DNA of 64,000 bases from a virus: positions 1-64,000 of the IMG/VR virus record IMGVR_UViG_3300049489_000283, one strand, 5' to 3'. Numbering within the stretch: the stretch's first letter is position 1; each line of letters opens with the position of its first letter. The translations under genes were made by a program, and so were the position numbers. The notes under the pieces were generated by a model. The model had not been told where the DNA came from, made no database searches, and saw only the letters and a list, made by a program, of their open reading frames with translations. Below, in pieces: positions 1 to 7,464 of this stretch.

Positions 1-1176
1 TCGTATGGACAGCAGCCGGGAGCGATGCCAGGGATGCCAGGGGTGCCTGGGGCTCCGCCTGCGCCTGGTGCTCCAGCAATGCCGCCCATGGCCGCTGGTC
101 CCAAGCCGCCGGGTTCACCGCCTGCGCCAGCGGCTGCGAAGCCGCCCGCTGCGCCCAAGCAACCGTCGCCAGCGTCTCCAGAGTCTGAAGAGAAGGCGTT
201 CCCGACGCTTCTCCGGCGTGGTGCCCGAGCGACACAGCCGCAGGCCAAGTCGTTTGCGATTGGAGATCAGGCCGCGATGCTCATGCCGCCGGTGATCGCG
301 TTCGACCTGGACGGCACGCTGGCGCAGGACTACGGCGATGAGTTCGATCCGATGTTGATTGGCGAGCCGAGGCCCGAGATTGTTTCCATCCTGCGGACGC
401 TGAAGGCTGTCGGCTGCGTGGTGGTGCTCTACACGGTGCGTGGCCCCGAGAGCTACCCAGCGATTGTCGAGTGGCTGACGCGAAACGACATCCCCTGGGA
501 TGGGATCAATGAGAATCCGCTGTTTGGCCAGAATCTCGAAAGCAAGATGATGTTCGACGTGTTGATCGACGATCGCGCAGTGAACTCCAGGACTCCAGAG
601 GGCGTGATTCTCCAGTCGGTGATCACTCAGATCGATCCGATGTTTGGTGAGATGATTCGCCAGGAGATGATGTCCCAGCGTACGAGCCGGTATGGATTTC
701 TGATGGCCCCGCTGGCTGGCAGGATGGCAGACGAGATCAGGCCGCTTCAGAAGCTGATCGATCCTGCGGATCTCGCTGGTGATGGTCTGGTGCGTGATCT
801 GCATATCACGATCCTTGCCAACATCATGGACCGGGACCGCGATTCGATCGCCAGAGTGATGTCGTCAGTGGCTCGCGCGCCGTTCAGGATGGCCAAGGGT
901 GTCACTGTGTTTGACGAGGTATCGCCGGGCGTGTCCGCGTTGGTCGTTGAGATCCAGGGCGATGCAGTGCCGGTGCTCCATGAGGTCGCAGCGAGGTCGT
1001 TCTCGCACCTGGAGACGTTCAAGACTTATCGGCCCCACGTCACGCTTGGTTACGTGAAGAGTGAGGCAGTAGACCGGTATGTCACGATGCAGATCCCGAA
1101 CATTGGATCAACCGTCGAGACGCTTTCGTTCGTGGCCCCCGGCGAACCTGAATTGATCATTCCGCTGAGAGGGTAG
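1..1176 (+). CDS. HAD-2H phosphoesterase protein, 5' end outside window
   Basis: The frame is open at the left edge, so the start lies upstream. The first ~75 visible residues are a Pro/Ala/Gly-rich linker (repeated PGAP and PAPGAP). A HAD-type domain follows: FDLDGTLAQ (nt 301), YTVRG, and a DDR acid motif. The C-terminal part is a 2H phosphoesterase/2'-5' RNA ligase-like domain with its two H-x-T/S-x signatures, HITI (nt 802) and HVTL (nt 1036). 2H enzymes act on cyclic phosphodiesters or 2',5' linkages; phage Acb1, which cleaves CBASS signals, belongs to the same superfamily. The proline-rich part resembles linkers in phage portal or head proteins, so this could be the tail of a virion protein. 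The domains are clear; the role is unknown. Confidence 0.8.
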   Translation, partial: SYGQQPGAMPGMPGVPGAPPAPGAPAMPPMAAGPKPPGSPPAPAAAKPPAAPKQPSPASPESEEKAFPTLLRRGARATQPQAKSFAIGDQAAMLMPPVIAFDLDGTLAQDYGDEFDPMLIGEPRPEIVSILRTLKAVGCVVVLYTVRGPESYPAIVEWLTRNDIPWDGINENPLFGQNLESKMMFDVLIDDRAVNSRTPEGVILQSVITQIDPMFGEMIRQEMMSQRTSRYGFLMAPLAGRMADEIRPLQKLIDPADLAGDGLVRDLHITILANIMDRDRDSIARVMSSVARAPFRMAKGVTVFDEVSPGVSALVVEIQGDAVPVLHEVAARSFSHLETFKTYRPHVTLGYVKSEAVDRYVTMQIPNIGSTVETLSFVAPGEPELIIPLRG

Positions 1177-1180
1177 CAAC

Positions 1181-1522
1181 GTGCTGGTAGTGAGAAGGAA
1201 GAGCGGTCAGTCGGTCTCCATTGTCCATCGCGGAGAGACGCTGCGCATCAAGGTGAGCGCTTCAGAAGCCCGCAACGTGACGCTGGTTGTGGACGGACCA
1301 GAGACGTTCCGCGTACATCGGACGGAGACGCTTGACCCAGATGGCGAGTCTGGTGTGGACTGCTTCGTGGAGGGCCAGGGGAGCCGGTTTCGCCGCGCGG
1401 TGATCGTCCGCTTCCTGGGCGAAGAGATGGTGGTCAGGTACGACGATGGTGTGGTTGAGACGGTTCCAAAAAAAACTGTGACAATCGTCAAAAAAGAGCG
1501 CCCTGAGCCTGTCTCCGATTGA
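1181..1522 (+). CDS. CsrA-like RNA-binding protein with C-terminal extension
   Basis: 113 residues, GTG start four bases after the previous stop, with GAGAGGG upstream. The first ~52 residues match the CsrA/RsmA pattern: MLVVRRKSGQSVSI at the start (compare MLVLSRKxGE in bacterial CsrA) and DGPETFRVHRTE, aligning with the APKEVxVHREEI strand that carries the key RNA-binding arginine. CsrA dimers bind GGA motifs in mRNA leaders and block or change translation. This protein is about twice the usual length; the extra ~60 residues end in a basic KKTVTIVKKERPE tail. The many downstream leaders with CGGGAG ribosome-binding sites are plausible targets, which is inference. Family call fairly sure, regulon unproven. 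Confidence 0.7.
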   Translation: MLVVRRKSGQSVSIVHRGETLRIKVSASEARNVTLVVDGPETFRVHRTETLDPDGESGVDCFVEGQGSRFRRAVIVRFLGEEMVVRYDDGVVETVPKKTVTIVKKERPEPVSD

Positions 1523-1529
1523 GCCTGTT
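1498..1529 (+). promoter_or_regulatory. Bipartite phage promoter-like element (copy 1)
   Basis: GCGCCCTGA followed by GCCTGTT with a 16-base gap (15 in the other copies). It overlaps the 3' end of the csrA-like gene and points to the gene at 1582. The leader holds the hairpin TTGCGGG/CCCGCAA, then CGGGAG nine bases before ATG. Confidence 0.65.
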
Positions 1530-1581
1530 CTGTTGCGGGGATGGTTCCCGCAAGCAACGAACACGATCGGGAGAGTCTGAG

Positions 1582-1902
1582 ATGCACAAAATCACCGTGA
1601 CCATGAACGGGCGCCGAGCCTCCTTCATGTCGGTCAGCTCCAAGGTTGCCTACGCGGCTGCCAAGGAGTGGATGGAAGCCGGGTTCAAGAACATGCCCAA
1701 GGGTGGCGTCTACGCTTGGTCGTTCGCTCACCGGGTTCGCACCGAGGTCATCGCAATGGTCGGGATTCCCGGCTGCGGCCTGTGGCGGATGAACGTGCCC
1801 ACGTCGCTGGAGTCTGCGGTGGCGAGCTGGACCGCAATGACGGTCAGCTATGGGATCGATAAGGGCGGAGCCATGATGGCCCTGGAAAATCTTTCTGGTT
1901 AG
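1582..1902 (+). CDS. Hypothetical protein, 106 aa
   Basis: Not recognised. It starts MHKITVTMNGRR at the ATG preceded by CGGGAG. Earlier in-frame codons lie inside the promoter-like element and leader hairpin, so they are not used. Two aromatic, Met-rich stretches (KEWMEAGFKNMPKGGVYAW and GIPGCGLWRMNVP) but no clear membrane span. First of four genes in a row (1582, 1989, 2442, 2835) that each carry their own bipartite promoter and leader. Confidence 0.75.
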   Translation: MHKITVTMNGRRASFMSVSSKVAYAAAKEWMEAGFKNMPKGGVYAWSFAHRVRTEVIAMVGIPGCGLWRMNVPTSLESAVASWTAMTVSYGIDKGGAMMALENLSG

Positions 1903-1934
1903 CGCGCCCTGAAGGCGACCGGACGGGGCCAGTA
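1902..1934 (+). promoter_or_regulatory. Bipartite phage promoter-like element (copy 2)
   Basis: GCGCGCCCTGA, 15 bases, GCCAGTA, just after the stop at 1902. The leader contains a GGGCG/CGCCC hairpin, GCAACACGCAA, and GGGAA before the ATG at 1989. Confidence 0.7.
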
Positions 1935-1988
1935 TCTACGGGGCGGCAGTTGTGTCGCCCGGAGCAACACGCAAAAACGGGAAACGAT

Positions 1989-2342
1989 ATGTCAAATTCA
2001 GTGTCTCGATCAGTTGATCCGGTTCATGCCTGCATGTTGGAGATGCGACGGTTCTTCGAGCCTCGCTACTTGGGGATGTTGGGCAAGGATCGGCTTGCCC
2101 CATTCAGCGGCAAGGAGTGGGCGATCCGGATGGAAGGTTGCGAGACGATCGCGACTTACGCTGGGGACATGATGGACGTGGTGGTCTACTTCTTCGATTC
2201 GGGTGAATACTCGGTTCGGTTCGAGTCTCCATACGGGACGCATGAGACCAGGAAGAAGTTGCTGCCGGAAAACGCCGGAGCGATCGCGCACGAGATCGCC
2301 AAGCTGTACGCCGATGCGATCGAAGTGGATGCGATCCGATAA
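1989..2342 (+). CDS. Hypothetical protein, 117 aa
   Basis: Not recognised. It starts MSNSVSRSVDPVHACMLEM; the ATG at 1989 is chosen because it follows the leader and CGGGAA, while an upstream in-frame ATG at 1950 lies within the leader hairpin. The protein ends in an alternating helical segment (ENAGAIAHEIAKLYADAIEVDAIR). Mixed alpha/beta composition, soluble. Confidence 0.75.
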   Translation: MSNSVSRSVDPVHACMLEMRRFFEPRYLGMLGKDRLAPFSGKEWAIRMEGCETIATYAGDMMDVVVYFFDSGEYSVRFESPYGTHETRKKLLPENAGAIAHEIAKLYADAIEVDAIR

Positions 2343-2353
2343 ATTCGAAAATA

Positions 2354-2386
2354 GCGCGCCCTGAAAGATCGGGCGTTGGGCCTAGT
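2354..2386 (+). promoter_or_regulatory. Bipartite phage promoter-like element (copy 3)
   Basis: GCGCGCCCTGA, 15 bases, GCCTAGT. The leader hairpin is GGGCGG/CCGCCC with GAGCAAAG in the loop; TGGGAG precedes the ATG at 2442. Confidence 0.7.
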
Positions 2387-2441
2387 TAAGTGGGGCGGTG
2401 AGCAAAGCCGCCCGACACGCAACACAAATGGGAGATCAGAA

Positions 2442-2660
2442 ATGGCCAAATCGTTTCACTTGCGTTTCCTTGAGAACGAAGACGAAGCGCAGCACACTGG
2501 CTACGAGTTCGAGCCACGGGACGGAAATGTGTTCGTCGCTCGGACGTATCATCATCCGGAGTATTCGGAGCACGACCCAGGCAATGTGATGCCTGTGGAC
2601 TTCGCTAGATTGCTGTGGAAGAAGCTGGTTGATTCTGGCCGGTATATTCCGGTCGCGTAA
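2442..2660 (+). CDS. Hypothetical protein, 72 aa
   Basis: Small acidic soluble protein starting MAKSFHLRFLENEDEAQH. The start is set by TGGGAG eleven bases upstream; the in-frame ATG at 2376 lies in the promoter/leader. No domain recognised. It has its own promoter copy and is followed by 77 bases before the next promoter. Confidence 0.72.
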   Translation: MAKSFHLRFLENEDEAQHTGYEFEPRDGNVFVARTYHHPEYSEHDPGNVMPVDFARLLWKKLVDSGRYIPVA

Positions 2661-2737
2661 GAATTTTAGGACTTGCAAAACGAGCAAGTCGGCCAAGAAT
2701 GAGCATCAGAGCTTGGCAGGAATAATTTTGAGAATCA

Positions 2738-2768
2738 GCGCCCTGTGCTGATTTTGATTGAGCCTGTG
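2738..2768 (+). promoter_or_regulatory. Bipartite phage promoter-like element (copy 4)
   Basis: GCGCCCTGT, 15 bases, GCCTGTG. The leader has a strong hairpin, GGGAGAGG with loop TCGCAA closing on CCCTCTCCC, then AAACGGGAG before the ATG at 2835. Confidence 0.7.
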
Positions 2769-2834
2769 ATTAAGGGGAGAGGTCGCAACCCTCTCCCGGA
2801 CAATTCTAAGTTTCTCAAACGGGAGTATCTGCAA

Positions 2835-3986
2835 ATGGCACATGAACTATCTTCGTCCGACGCAAGCCGATTGGTTCTTCGCAGCAAGCGAGCATGGCAC
2901 GGTCTTGGGAGCGTGATCGATGGCGACCTGAGCGCCGTGGAGGCTGGCGAGCAGTTCGGCTTCTTTGATCCGATTCACGGATGGGGTCTGGCAGCCCACA
3001 ACCACAACGCCATCTTGGCGCTGAACGAACTGGAGAAGGCGCTCAACCTGGGGTCTGTTGGCGAGGCACGAAACGCATTGAATCGATTCTTGGCCAACCG
3101 GCTGGATGTCGATTCCCACAAGGCCAACGTGATGGTGAGCAATCACGACGGGATTGAGGCGTTCGACCTGCTGGGCGTGGTGGGATCTGGATACCAGACC
3201 TGCCAGAACCGTGAGCTTGCGGAGTTCACCGACGCGCTGGCTCAGACCGGCAAGGTGGTGATCGAGACCGCTGGAACGATCCAGAACGGCAAGCGGATTT
3301 GGTTCCTGGCTCGTGGCGAGAGCTTCGAGGTTGGGAGTGGTGATGAGGTTTTCAGTTACGTGATGGTCAGCAACGCACACGACGGGAGCAGCGCGATTCG
3401 AGTGACTCCTACCACGGTTCGAGTGGTTTGCTCCAACACGTTCCACATGGTGGTGCCTCGTGTTGAAGATGGATCGACTCGGGTTGAGTCGGCGGCACTG
3501 GCGCTGCGTCACAGCGGCGACCTGATGAGCAAGCTGGCTGAAGCGCGTAACGCGATTCGCCACTACGGTGAGATCCTGTCGATCAACAAGTCGCTGTTCA
3601 ATCGACTGCAAGAGCAGAAGATCAGCCGCGACAAGGCGCTGGAGTTCTTCGCTGGTCAGTACACTCAGCTCGGCTGGGCGATCCCGACCAAGGAAGAGCT
3701 GGGTAGCAGCGATAAGGATGTCCAGAAGCTGGCTGAGCGACGTGAGCGAAAGATGAAGAGGGCTGCGGCTGACTTCCTGAAGCGGTACGACGCTGAGAAG
3801 GAGCTGGCTGGAGGCGAGTCGGCATGGTTGGCGTTCAATGCGATGACTGGCGTGCTACAGCACGACATTGCATCGACTGGTGCCGACGATGAGGCTCGAA
3901 TCGAAAACCGAATCAAGAGCAATCTGTTCGGGGTTGGTGCTGATCGTGCTCAGAACGTCTTCGAGGCGGCTCTGGCGATCGCGTAA
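2835..3986 (+). CDS. DUF932 family protein
   Basis: 383 residues. The N-terminal RSKRAWHGLGSVID, the central YQTCQNREL and VVCSNTFHMVVPR segments and the length fit the DUF932 phage/plasmid family (RSKxAWHGLG and VCxNTL hallmarks). The function of the family is not established; members are common in phages and plasmids, often as abundant early or accessory proteins. The start at 2835 follows CGGGAG; the in-frame codon at 2745 lies within the promoter element. Last of the four consecutively promoter-tagged genes, and the largest. Confidence 0.8.
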   Translation: MAHELSSSDASRLVLRSKRAWHGLGSVIDGDLSAVEAGEQFGFFDPIHGWGLAAHNHNAILALNELEKALNLGSVGEARNALNRFLANRLDVDSHKANVMVSNHDGIEAFDLLGVVGSGYQTCQNRELAEFTDALAQTGKVVIETAGTIQNGKRIWFLARGESFEVGSGDEVFSYVMVSNAHDGSSAIRVTPTTVRVVCSNTFHMVVPRVEDGSTRVESAALALRHSGDLMSKLAEARNAIRHYGEILSINKSLFNRLQEQKISRDKALEFFAGQYTQLGWAIPTKEELGSSDKDVQKLAERRERKMKRAAADFLKRYDAEKELAGGESAWLAFNAMTGVLQHDIASTGADDEARIENRIKSNLFGVGADRAQNVFEAALAIA

Positions 3987-4003
3987 CGAGATGGCTTGTG
4001 GTG

Positions 4004-4071
4004 ACTCCGGGGAAGCCCGCTTTCCCGGAGTGGGTCTTGTCGCCAGCTTTTAGTCTTGGGAGTTGGCGACA
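4004..4071 (+). terminator. Two consecutive hairpins after the DUF932 gene
   Basis: First hairpin ACTCCGGG (4004-4011)/CCCGGAGT (4024-4031), second TGTCGCCA (4038-4045)/TGGCGACA (4064-4071). There is no long T tract, so intrinsic termination is uncertain; they could be processing or leader structures for the gene at 4186. Confidence 0.45.
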
Positions 4072-4076
4072 TGGTT

Positions 4077-4142
4077 TCCACTGACGGGTTCGAGCTCGGG
4101 GTTCATGCCCCCTTGCGGCTGGTTCAATTCCAGACGGTGGAA
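4077..4142 (+). tRNA. tRNA-like element, possible CAT anticodon, short D arm
   Basis: TCCACTG (4077-4083) pairs with CGGTGGA (4135-4141) over 7 bp with one GU. A canonical T loop, CTGG-TTCAATT-CCAG, sits just inside. A GGGG/CCCC hairpin with loop TTCATGC would place CAT as anticodon, with purine 37. The D arm is only ~12 bases and the total length (66) is short, so this may be a degenerate tRNA or a chance fold. Confidence 0.35.
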
Positions 4143-4185
4143 CTTTTGGTGTTGGTTGTGCGTGTTTCAAACGGGAGATGAGAAG

Positions 4186-4803
4186 ATGGCAATCGTCAAA
4201 GAAGGCAAGATTGCACTCGACCTATTCGAGTGCGAAGAGATCCACGGCGAAGAGGGAGAGGATCAGGAGGCAGCGATCGAGCTGCTGGAGAAGATCGGGA
4301 TGGAGGGACAGCTCTCGATGGTCAAGGAGATCGAGGGCGAGCGCAAGCGTCAGAACTTCCGTGAGATGACGGCTGACGAGCGTTTTGTCTTCGAGGTGCT
4401 GTGCCCGCAGAAGATCAAGCTGGAGGACTACAAGCGGTGTCCGGTGCCGCTTCGGGTGCTTCGGCGGATACAGGAAGCGGTTGCGTCCGGGATGTTCGAG
4501 AAGATCGAGATCTGGGACAAGACCGACCAGTCGGTCAAAGACCCGGTCGTCGTTGGGATCACGTCGGTTCCCGGCAGTAGCTGGAACAAGACGTATCACC
4601 CGATCGCACGATGGGGCGCCGAGCTGGATGAGATGCCAGCGATGATCAAGGACTCGGTTCGGATTGTTCGGGAGCGTCTTGCTGGTCAGGCTGCGTCGGC
4701 TGAGTGCAAGGCAAGGGCGTTCCGCGAAGAGGTCAAGCTGATGAGCGCCGAGCAGGTTATGGCCAAGGGAGCTGGCTCTTCGGTTTCGCTCTACGGAGTG
4801 TAG
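4186..4803 (+). CDS. Hypothetical protein, 205 aa
   Basis: Not recognised. It starts MAIVKEGKIALDLFE after ACGGGAGATGAGAAG. The longer in-frame ATG at 4063 lies in the hairpin/tRNA-like region and would add an implausible Trp/Cys-rich leader. The first ~55 residues are strongly acidic (EEIHGEEGEDQEAAIELLEK), followed by a basic segment and a central alpha/beta part with PVPLRVLRRIQEA. Soluble. It is the only gene between two structured leaders. Confidence 0.75.
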   Translation: MAIVKEGKIALDLFECEEIHGEEGEDQEAAIELLEKIGMEGQLSMVKEIEGERKRQNFREMTADERFVFEVLCPQKIKLEDYKRCPVPLRVLRRIQEAVASGMFEKIEIWDKTDQSVKDPVVVGITSVPGSSWNKTYHPIARWGAELDEMPAMIKDSVRIVRERLAGQAASAECKARAFREEVKLMSAEQVMAKGAGSSVSLYGV

Positions 4804-4829
4804 GGCTTCGGATGCTGCTATTGATTCGT

Positions 4830-4866
4830 CGTTCCTCTGTGGGATGATCTTCGAAACGGAGGAACG
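4830..4866 (+). promoter_or_regulatory. Hairpin sequestering the ribosome-binding site of the next gene
   Basis: CGTTCCTC (4830-4837) is the perfect complement of GAGGAACG (4859-4866), which contains the GGAGG Shine-Dalgarno of the gene at 4870. The 21-base loop leaves the site masked when folded, suggesting translational control. Confidence 0.5.
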
Positions 4867-4869
4867 GCG

Positions 4870-5121
4870 ATGAGATTCTTGGTGACGAAGCGGATGCGTA
4901 AGCGAGTCAGGAGTGTGGCTCGCGAACGGTACATGGGATTTGGCTCGACGGTCGCGATCGAGGGAATGGAGGAGGCGATTCGGGAGGAGTTCTCGAATCC
5001 GATCTACGTGTTTCTGATTGACTTCTTGGTGAAGCTGGCTGTGGAGTTGATTCTCCACTGGCTGAACGAAGGGGTCGGCTCTCCGGATCTTGAGTACCAA
5101 GAGGGCGAGCCTGGGTTTTGA
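4870..5121 (+). CDS. Hypothetical small protein, 83 aa
   Basis: Starts MRFLVTKRMRKRVRSVARER, a very basic N-terminus, then an amphipathic/hydrophobic helix (NPIYVFLIDFLVKLAVELILHW) that could lie on or in the membrane, and an acidic tail. GGAGGAAC precedes the ATG and is base-paired in an upstream hairpin. No family recognised; a membrane-associated peptide is possible. Confidence 0.65.
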   Translation: MRFLVTKRMRKRVRSVARERYMGFGSTVAIEGMEEAIREEFSNPIYVFLIDFLVKLAVELILHWLNEGVGSPDLEYQEGEPGF

Positions 5122-5131
5122 TCGTTACCAG

Positions 5132-5156
5132 AGCCACCGCAACTGGCTTTTGTTTT
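5132..5156 (+). terminator. Intrinsic terminator-like hairpin
   Basis: AGCCA (5132-5136)/TGGCT (5144-5148) with loop CCGCAAC, followed by TTTTGTTTT. The stem is short but the T tract is good. Confidence 0.5.
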
Positions 5157-5172
5157 CTACGGGAGTGGTTTT

Positions 5173-6102
5173 ATGAGTGCTGTTATTGAGCGGGAGACCG
5201 CTGTTTCTGTCCCCCTGCCTCTGTCGGTAGCGGGGTCTGGCAATGTGGTCCCGTCTTGGGCGCACGATCTTTCAGTGACACTGGAGTACATCACTCCAGA
5301 GGTCGCGGAGAAGTACCTGCTGCGCAACACGGGGAACTATCGCAAGATCAGGAAGAAGCCGGTCGCCATGATGGTGAACGACTTGATCAAGGGTCACTTC
5401 GATTTCCTTGGCGACACGATCGGGTTCGATACTGATGGTGTGCTAACGGATGGTCAGCACAGGCTGAGCGCTGTCGTGAAGTCGGAGGTTGGGATTTGGG
5501 TGCTGGTCGTCCGTGGGCTTTCTCCGGATGTTCGCAAGAGCGCTGCAAAGGATACGGGTGGCCGTCGCAGCACGTTCGAGCATCTGACGAGCCTGGGGTA
5601 TGTGTCGGCGAATCTGGTCTCGGCAGTCATTCGGCTGGCCTATCGGGTACGAGAAGGGGACATCTACGGCGGCACGGATCGAGCAACCGATTCGGTGGTC
5701 GTGGAGATCGCCAAGAAGTTTCCTGGGCTCGTGGAGTCGGCTTACTTTGCTCAGAAGGTCAGGGACGGCGGCGTGTCTCACACGGCGCTCGGTGTCTGGC
5801 ACTGGCTGGCTGGCTTTGAGGGACAGACGGAGATCCTTGACGAGTGCATGGGCGTTTTGGCTGGCAAGCTGGACGTGAGCACGTTCCATCCTTTCGCCAG
5901 GGTTCGAGAGACGCTGCTGAAACAGCGTCAGGAGACCGCAGCGAAGCGCGGGACAGTGAGCACGGAGCATCACCTGCGATTGCTGTTTGCAGCGTGGGAG
6001 AAGGCCAAGGCTGGTGAGCAGGCAAAGAATCTCCGTGGAGCGAACAAGCTGCGTCTTTGTGATGCAGCGGTGGCGGCGACTGAGGCGATTCGTCGGGTTT
6101 AA
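5173..6102 (+). CDS. DGQHR-type phage protein (ParB-like fold family)
   Basis: 309 residues. NYRKIRKKPVAMMVNDLIKGHF, then a G-F-D-T-DG box and LTDGQHRLSAV (~nt 5445-5480), is the pattern of the DGQHR/ParB-like proteins frequent in large phages and islands: a residue stretch setting which position is freed, a threshold test, and the DGQHR core. The C-terminal half is helical (VRETLLKQRQETAAKRG, AAWEKAKAGEQ). Biochemical role not established; some relatives sit beside DNA-modification genes. ACGGGAG precedes the ATG. The stop overlaps the next start (TAATG). Confidence 0.65.
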   Translation: MSAVIERETAVSVPLPLSVAGSGNVVPSWAHDLSVTLEYITPEVAEKYLLRNTGNYRKIRKKPVAMMVNDLIKGHFDFLGDTIGFDTDGVLTDGQHRLSAVVKSEVGIWVLVVRGLSPDVRKSAAKDTGGRRSTFEHLTSLGYVSANLVSAVIRLAYRVREGDIYGGTDRATDSVVVEIAKKFPGLVESAYFAQKVRDGGVSHTALGVWHWLAGFEGQTEILDECMGVLAGKLDVSTFHPFARVRETLLKQRQETAAKRGTVSTEHHLRLLFAAWEKAKAGEQAKNLRGANKLRLCDAAVAATEAIRRV

Positions 6103-6338
6103 TGGCGCTTGATGATTCGACTCGGCTGGACCCCCTCATCAGTGATCACAAGTGGATGCTGATGAGGGTGGTCCGCGCCGATTCGCTCAAGGATCTTGAT
6201 GGTGTTGAGATCGACCTGGAGAACGACATCTTTGAGAACCAGGAGTACGCCAGGGATAAGGTGAAGGTCAGCCAGATCCGTTATCGACTGGAACAGAAGC
6301 GAAAGGAATTGCTGAGTGATACCGAATCTGCTGTATGA
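6102..6338 (+). CDS. Hypothetical protein, 78 aa
   Basis: Acidic helical protein (SLKDLDGVEIDLENDIFENQEY and QIRYRLEQKRKELLS). Overlaps the previous gene by one base and the next by 23, so it is translated as part of the 5173-6816 operon. No family recognised. Confidence 0.65.
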   Translation: MALDDSTRLDPLISDHKWMLMRVVRADSLKDLDGVEIDLENDIFENQEYARDKVKVSQIRYRLEQKRKELLSDTESAV

Positions 6339-6516
6339 CATCTGCCGGTGCCACGACACCGGCTGTCCGGAGAGGGAGACGTGTCTTCGGTTTTTGAGGC
6401 GGGACGATCTCGGCTGGCGAGTTGCCAGCGCGGCGACGTTCCGCGAGGCCGATGGAAAGTGCAACAACAAAATACCGTACGACCCAAAGCGGTCGGAGCA
6501 TGTGAGGAAAGGATGA
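6316..6516 (+). CDS. Small cysteine-rich phage protein, 66 aa
   Basis: GTG start. The core CRCHDTGCPERETCLRFLRRDD has the C-x-C-x4-C-x5-C spacing of small putative zinc-binding phage proteins (pattern C..C..R..C.R). The protein is otherwise unknown. It overlaps both neighbours (23 and 4 bases), consistent with translational coupling. Confidence 0.62.
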   Translation: MIPNLLYDICRCHDTGCPERETCLRFLRRDDLGWRVASAATFREADGKCNNKIPYDPKRSEHVRKG

Positions 6517-6626
6517 TCGGCAAGGGACTGCTGCTGCTTGGTTTTCTTTTGGTCTGTACGGCGATCGTGTCTTACCTGTTTGAAACGTGCCCCGAGTGGG
6601 ATGAGGAGGATGGTGATGGATGTTGA
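6513..6626 (+). CDS. Single-span membrane peptide, 37 aa
   Basis: MIGKGLLLLGFLLVCTAIVSYLFE is one clear transmembrane helix, followed by an acidic tail (CPEWDEEDGDGC). ATGA overlap with the previous stop; AGGAAAGG lies upstream. A membrane peptide of unknown purpose. Confidence 0.6.
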   Translation: MIGKGLLLLGFLLVCTAIVSYLFETCPEWDEEDGDGC

Positions 6627-6816
6627 AGAAGCTGCGTTTCCGATTCGTCAGGCGGCATACATTTCATACGGCTTGACGAAGAGGGATTACTTCGCTGGCC
6701 AGGCGCTGGCCGGTTTGACGGCGAAGATCTCTCTTGAAGATTGGCGGTACAGGGATCTGGCTGCGATGTGCTATTTGGTCGCTGACGCGATGTTAAGTGA
6801 GCGAGAGAAGGGTTGA
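6616..6816 (+). CDS. Small phage protein of the xDYFAxxALxGL type, 66 aa
   Basis: GLTKRDYFAGQALAGLTA matches a very common short phage protein with a TLRDYFAAKALQGLLA core, function unknown. The ATG at 6616 is chosen because GAGGAGG lies 7 bases upstream; an ATG at 6610 would be too close. Overlaps the previous gene by 11 bases; last gene of this operon. Confidence 0.7.
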   Translation: MDVEEAAFPIRQAAYISYGLTKRDYFAGQALAGLTAKISLEDWRYRDLAAMCYLVADAMLSEREKG

Positions 6817-6959
6817 GCTGAGGTTTGCGTTTGATCTAATCCGGGTGTCTGCTTGTGGTGTCACTTACCAAGGAGTTGCCCGGATGTTGTGAATGTAGAC
6901 CGCCGCCTCGTTCGTCCCGCCATCTTGTTGATTGCTTCTTAGTCTTTTACGTGGGATGA
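6817..6959 (+). other. Intergenic gap, nothing recognised
   Basis: 143 bases without a credible ORF, strong hairpin or promoter-like copy. It ends in ACGTGGGATGA before the ATG at 6960. Confidence 0.4.
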
Positions 6960-7433
6960 ATGAAAATGAATGTCGAGCAAAAGCGTTGTCGAATGTTTCT
7001 CAAGGTGAACCTGAAGAGCCTTGCGAACGAAGCCAAAGAGATCAGGAAGGCCGAGAGGCTGCTGAAGCTGGCTCGTAGGTCAAAGGCCGAGCGTCAGAAG
7101 AAACGAGTCTGTGAGATGGACCCTGTGGTCGCTGGCCAGTACGACGGATCGATCTCGCTGCTTCGGAATCACCGGGTGTTGCGTGTTCGACAAGAGAGCC
7201 GATCGACTCAGTTGGCCTACGCGGCGATCCGTGGGGTGCCATACCGAGAGGTCGAAGGGTTCGCGAAAACCGAACCAGACTGGGAGCGGATTCGAGAGAA
7301 GATTTGCAGGATGCTGTGGGGCGCTGCCGACCGGGCTCAGGTTTCGGAGTGGCTCATTCAGGGGCGTCTTCACTTTGGATCGACGAAGCTGAATCGTGAA
7401 TTGTTGGGTGAAGCGTTTGCTCAGCCCGAATAA
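6960..7433 (+). CDS. Hypothetical basic protein, 157 aa
   Basis: The N-terminal half is strongly basic and helical (EAKEIRKAERLLKLARRSKAERQKKR), the centre reads LLRNHRVLRVRQESRSTQLAYAAIRGVPYREVE, which has the look of a small DNA- or RNA-binding helical protein. No catalytic motif. A second in-frame ATG at 6966 is an alternative start. A tRNA-like gene follows 31 bases after the stop. Confidence 0.65.
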   Translation: MKMNVEQKRCRMFLKVNLKSLANEAKEIRKAERLLKLARRSKAERQKKRVCEMDPVVAGQYDGSISLLRNHRVLRVRQESRSTQLAYAAIRGVPYREVEGFAKTEPDWERIREKICRMLWGAADRAQVSEWLIQGRLHFGSTKLNRELLGEAFAQPE

Positions 7434-7464
7434 TGGCCAGCCGGGGCCATAAATCCCGGCAACC

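Noticed and set aside
1466-1480. A8 run in the csrA-like gene as a possible frameshift site
   Set aside because: A -1 shift would stop after about ten codons at 1506; no long frame follows, so no product is expected.
4063-4185. Longer start for the 4186 gene
   Set aside because: It crosses hairpins and a tRNA-like fold and would add an atypical Trp/Cys-rich segment; CGGGAG supports 4186.
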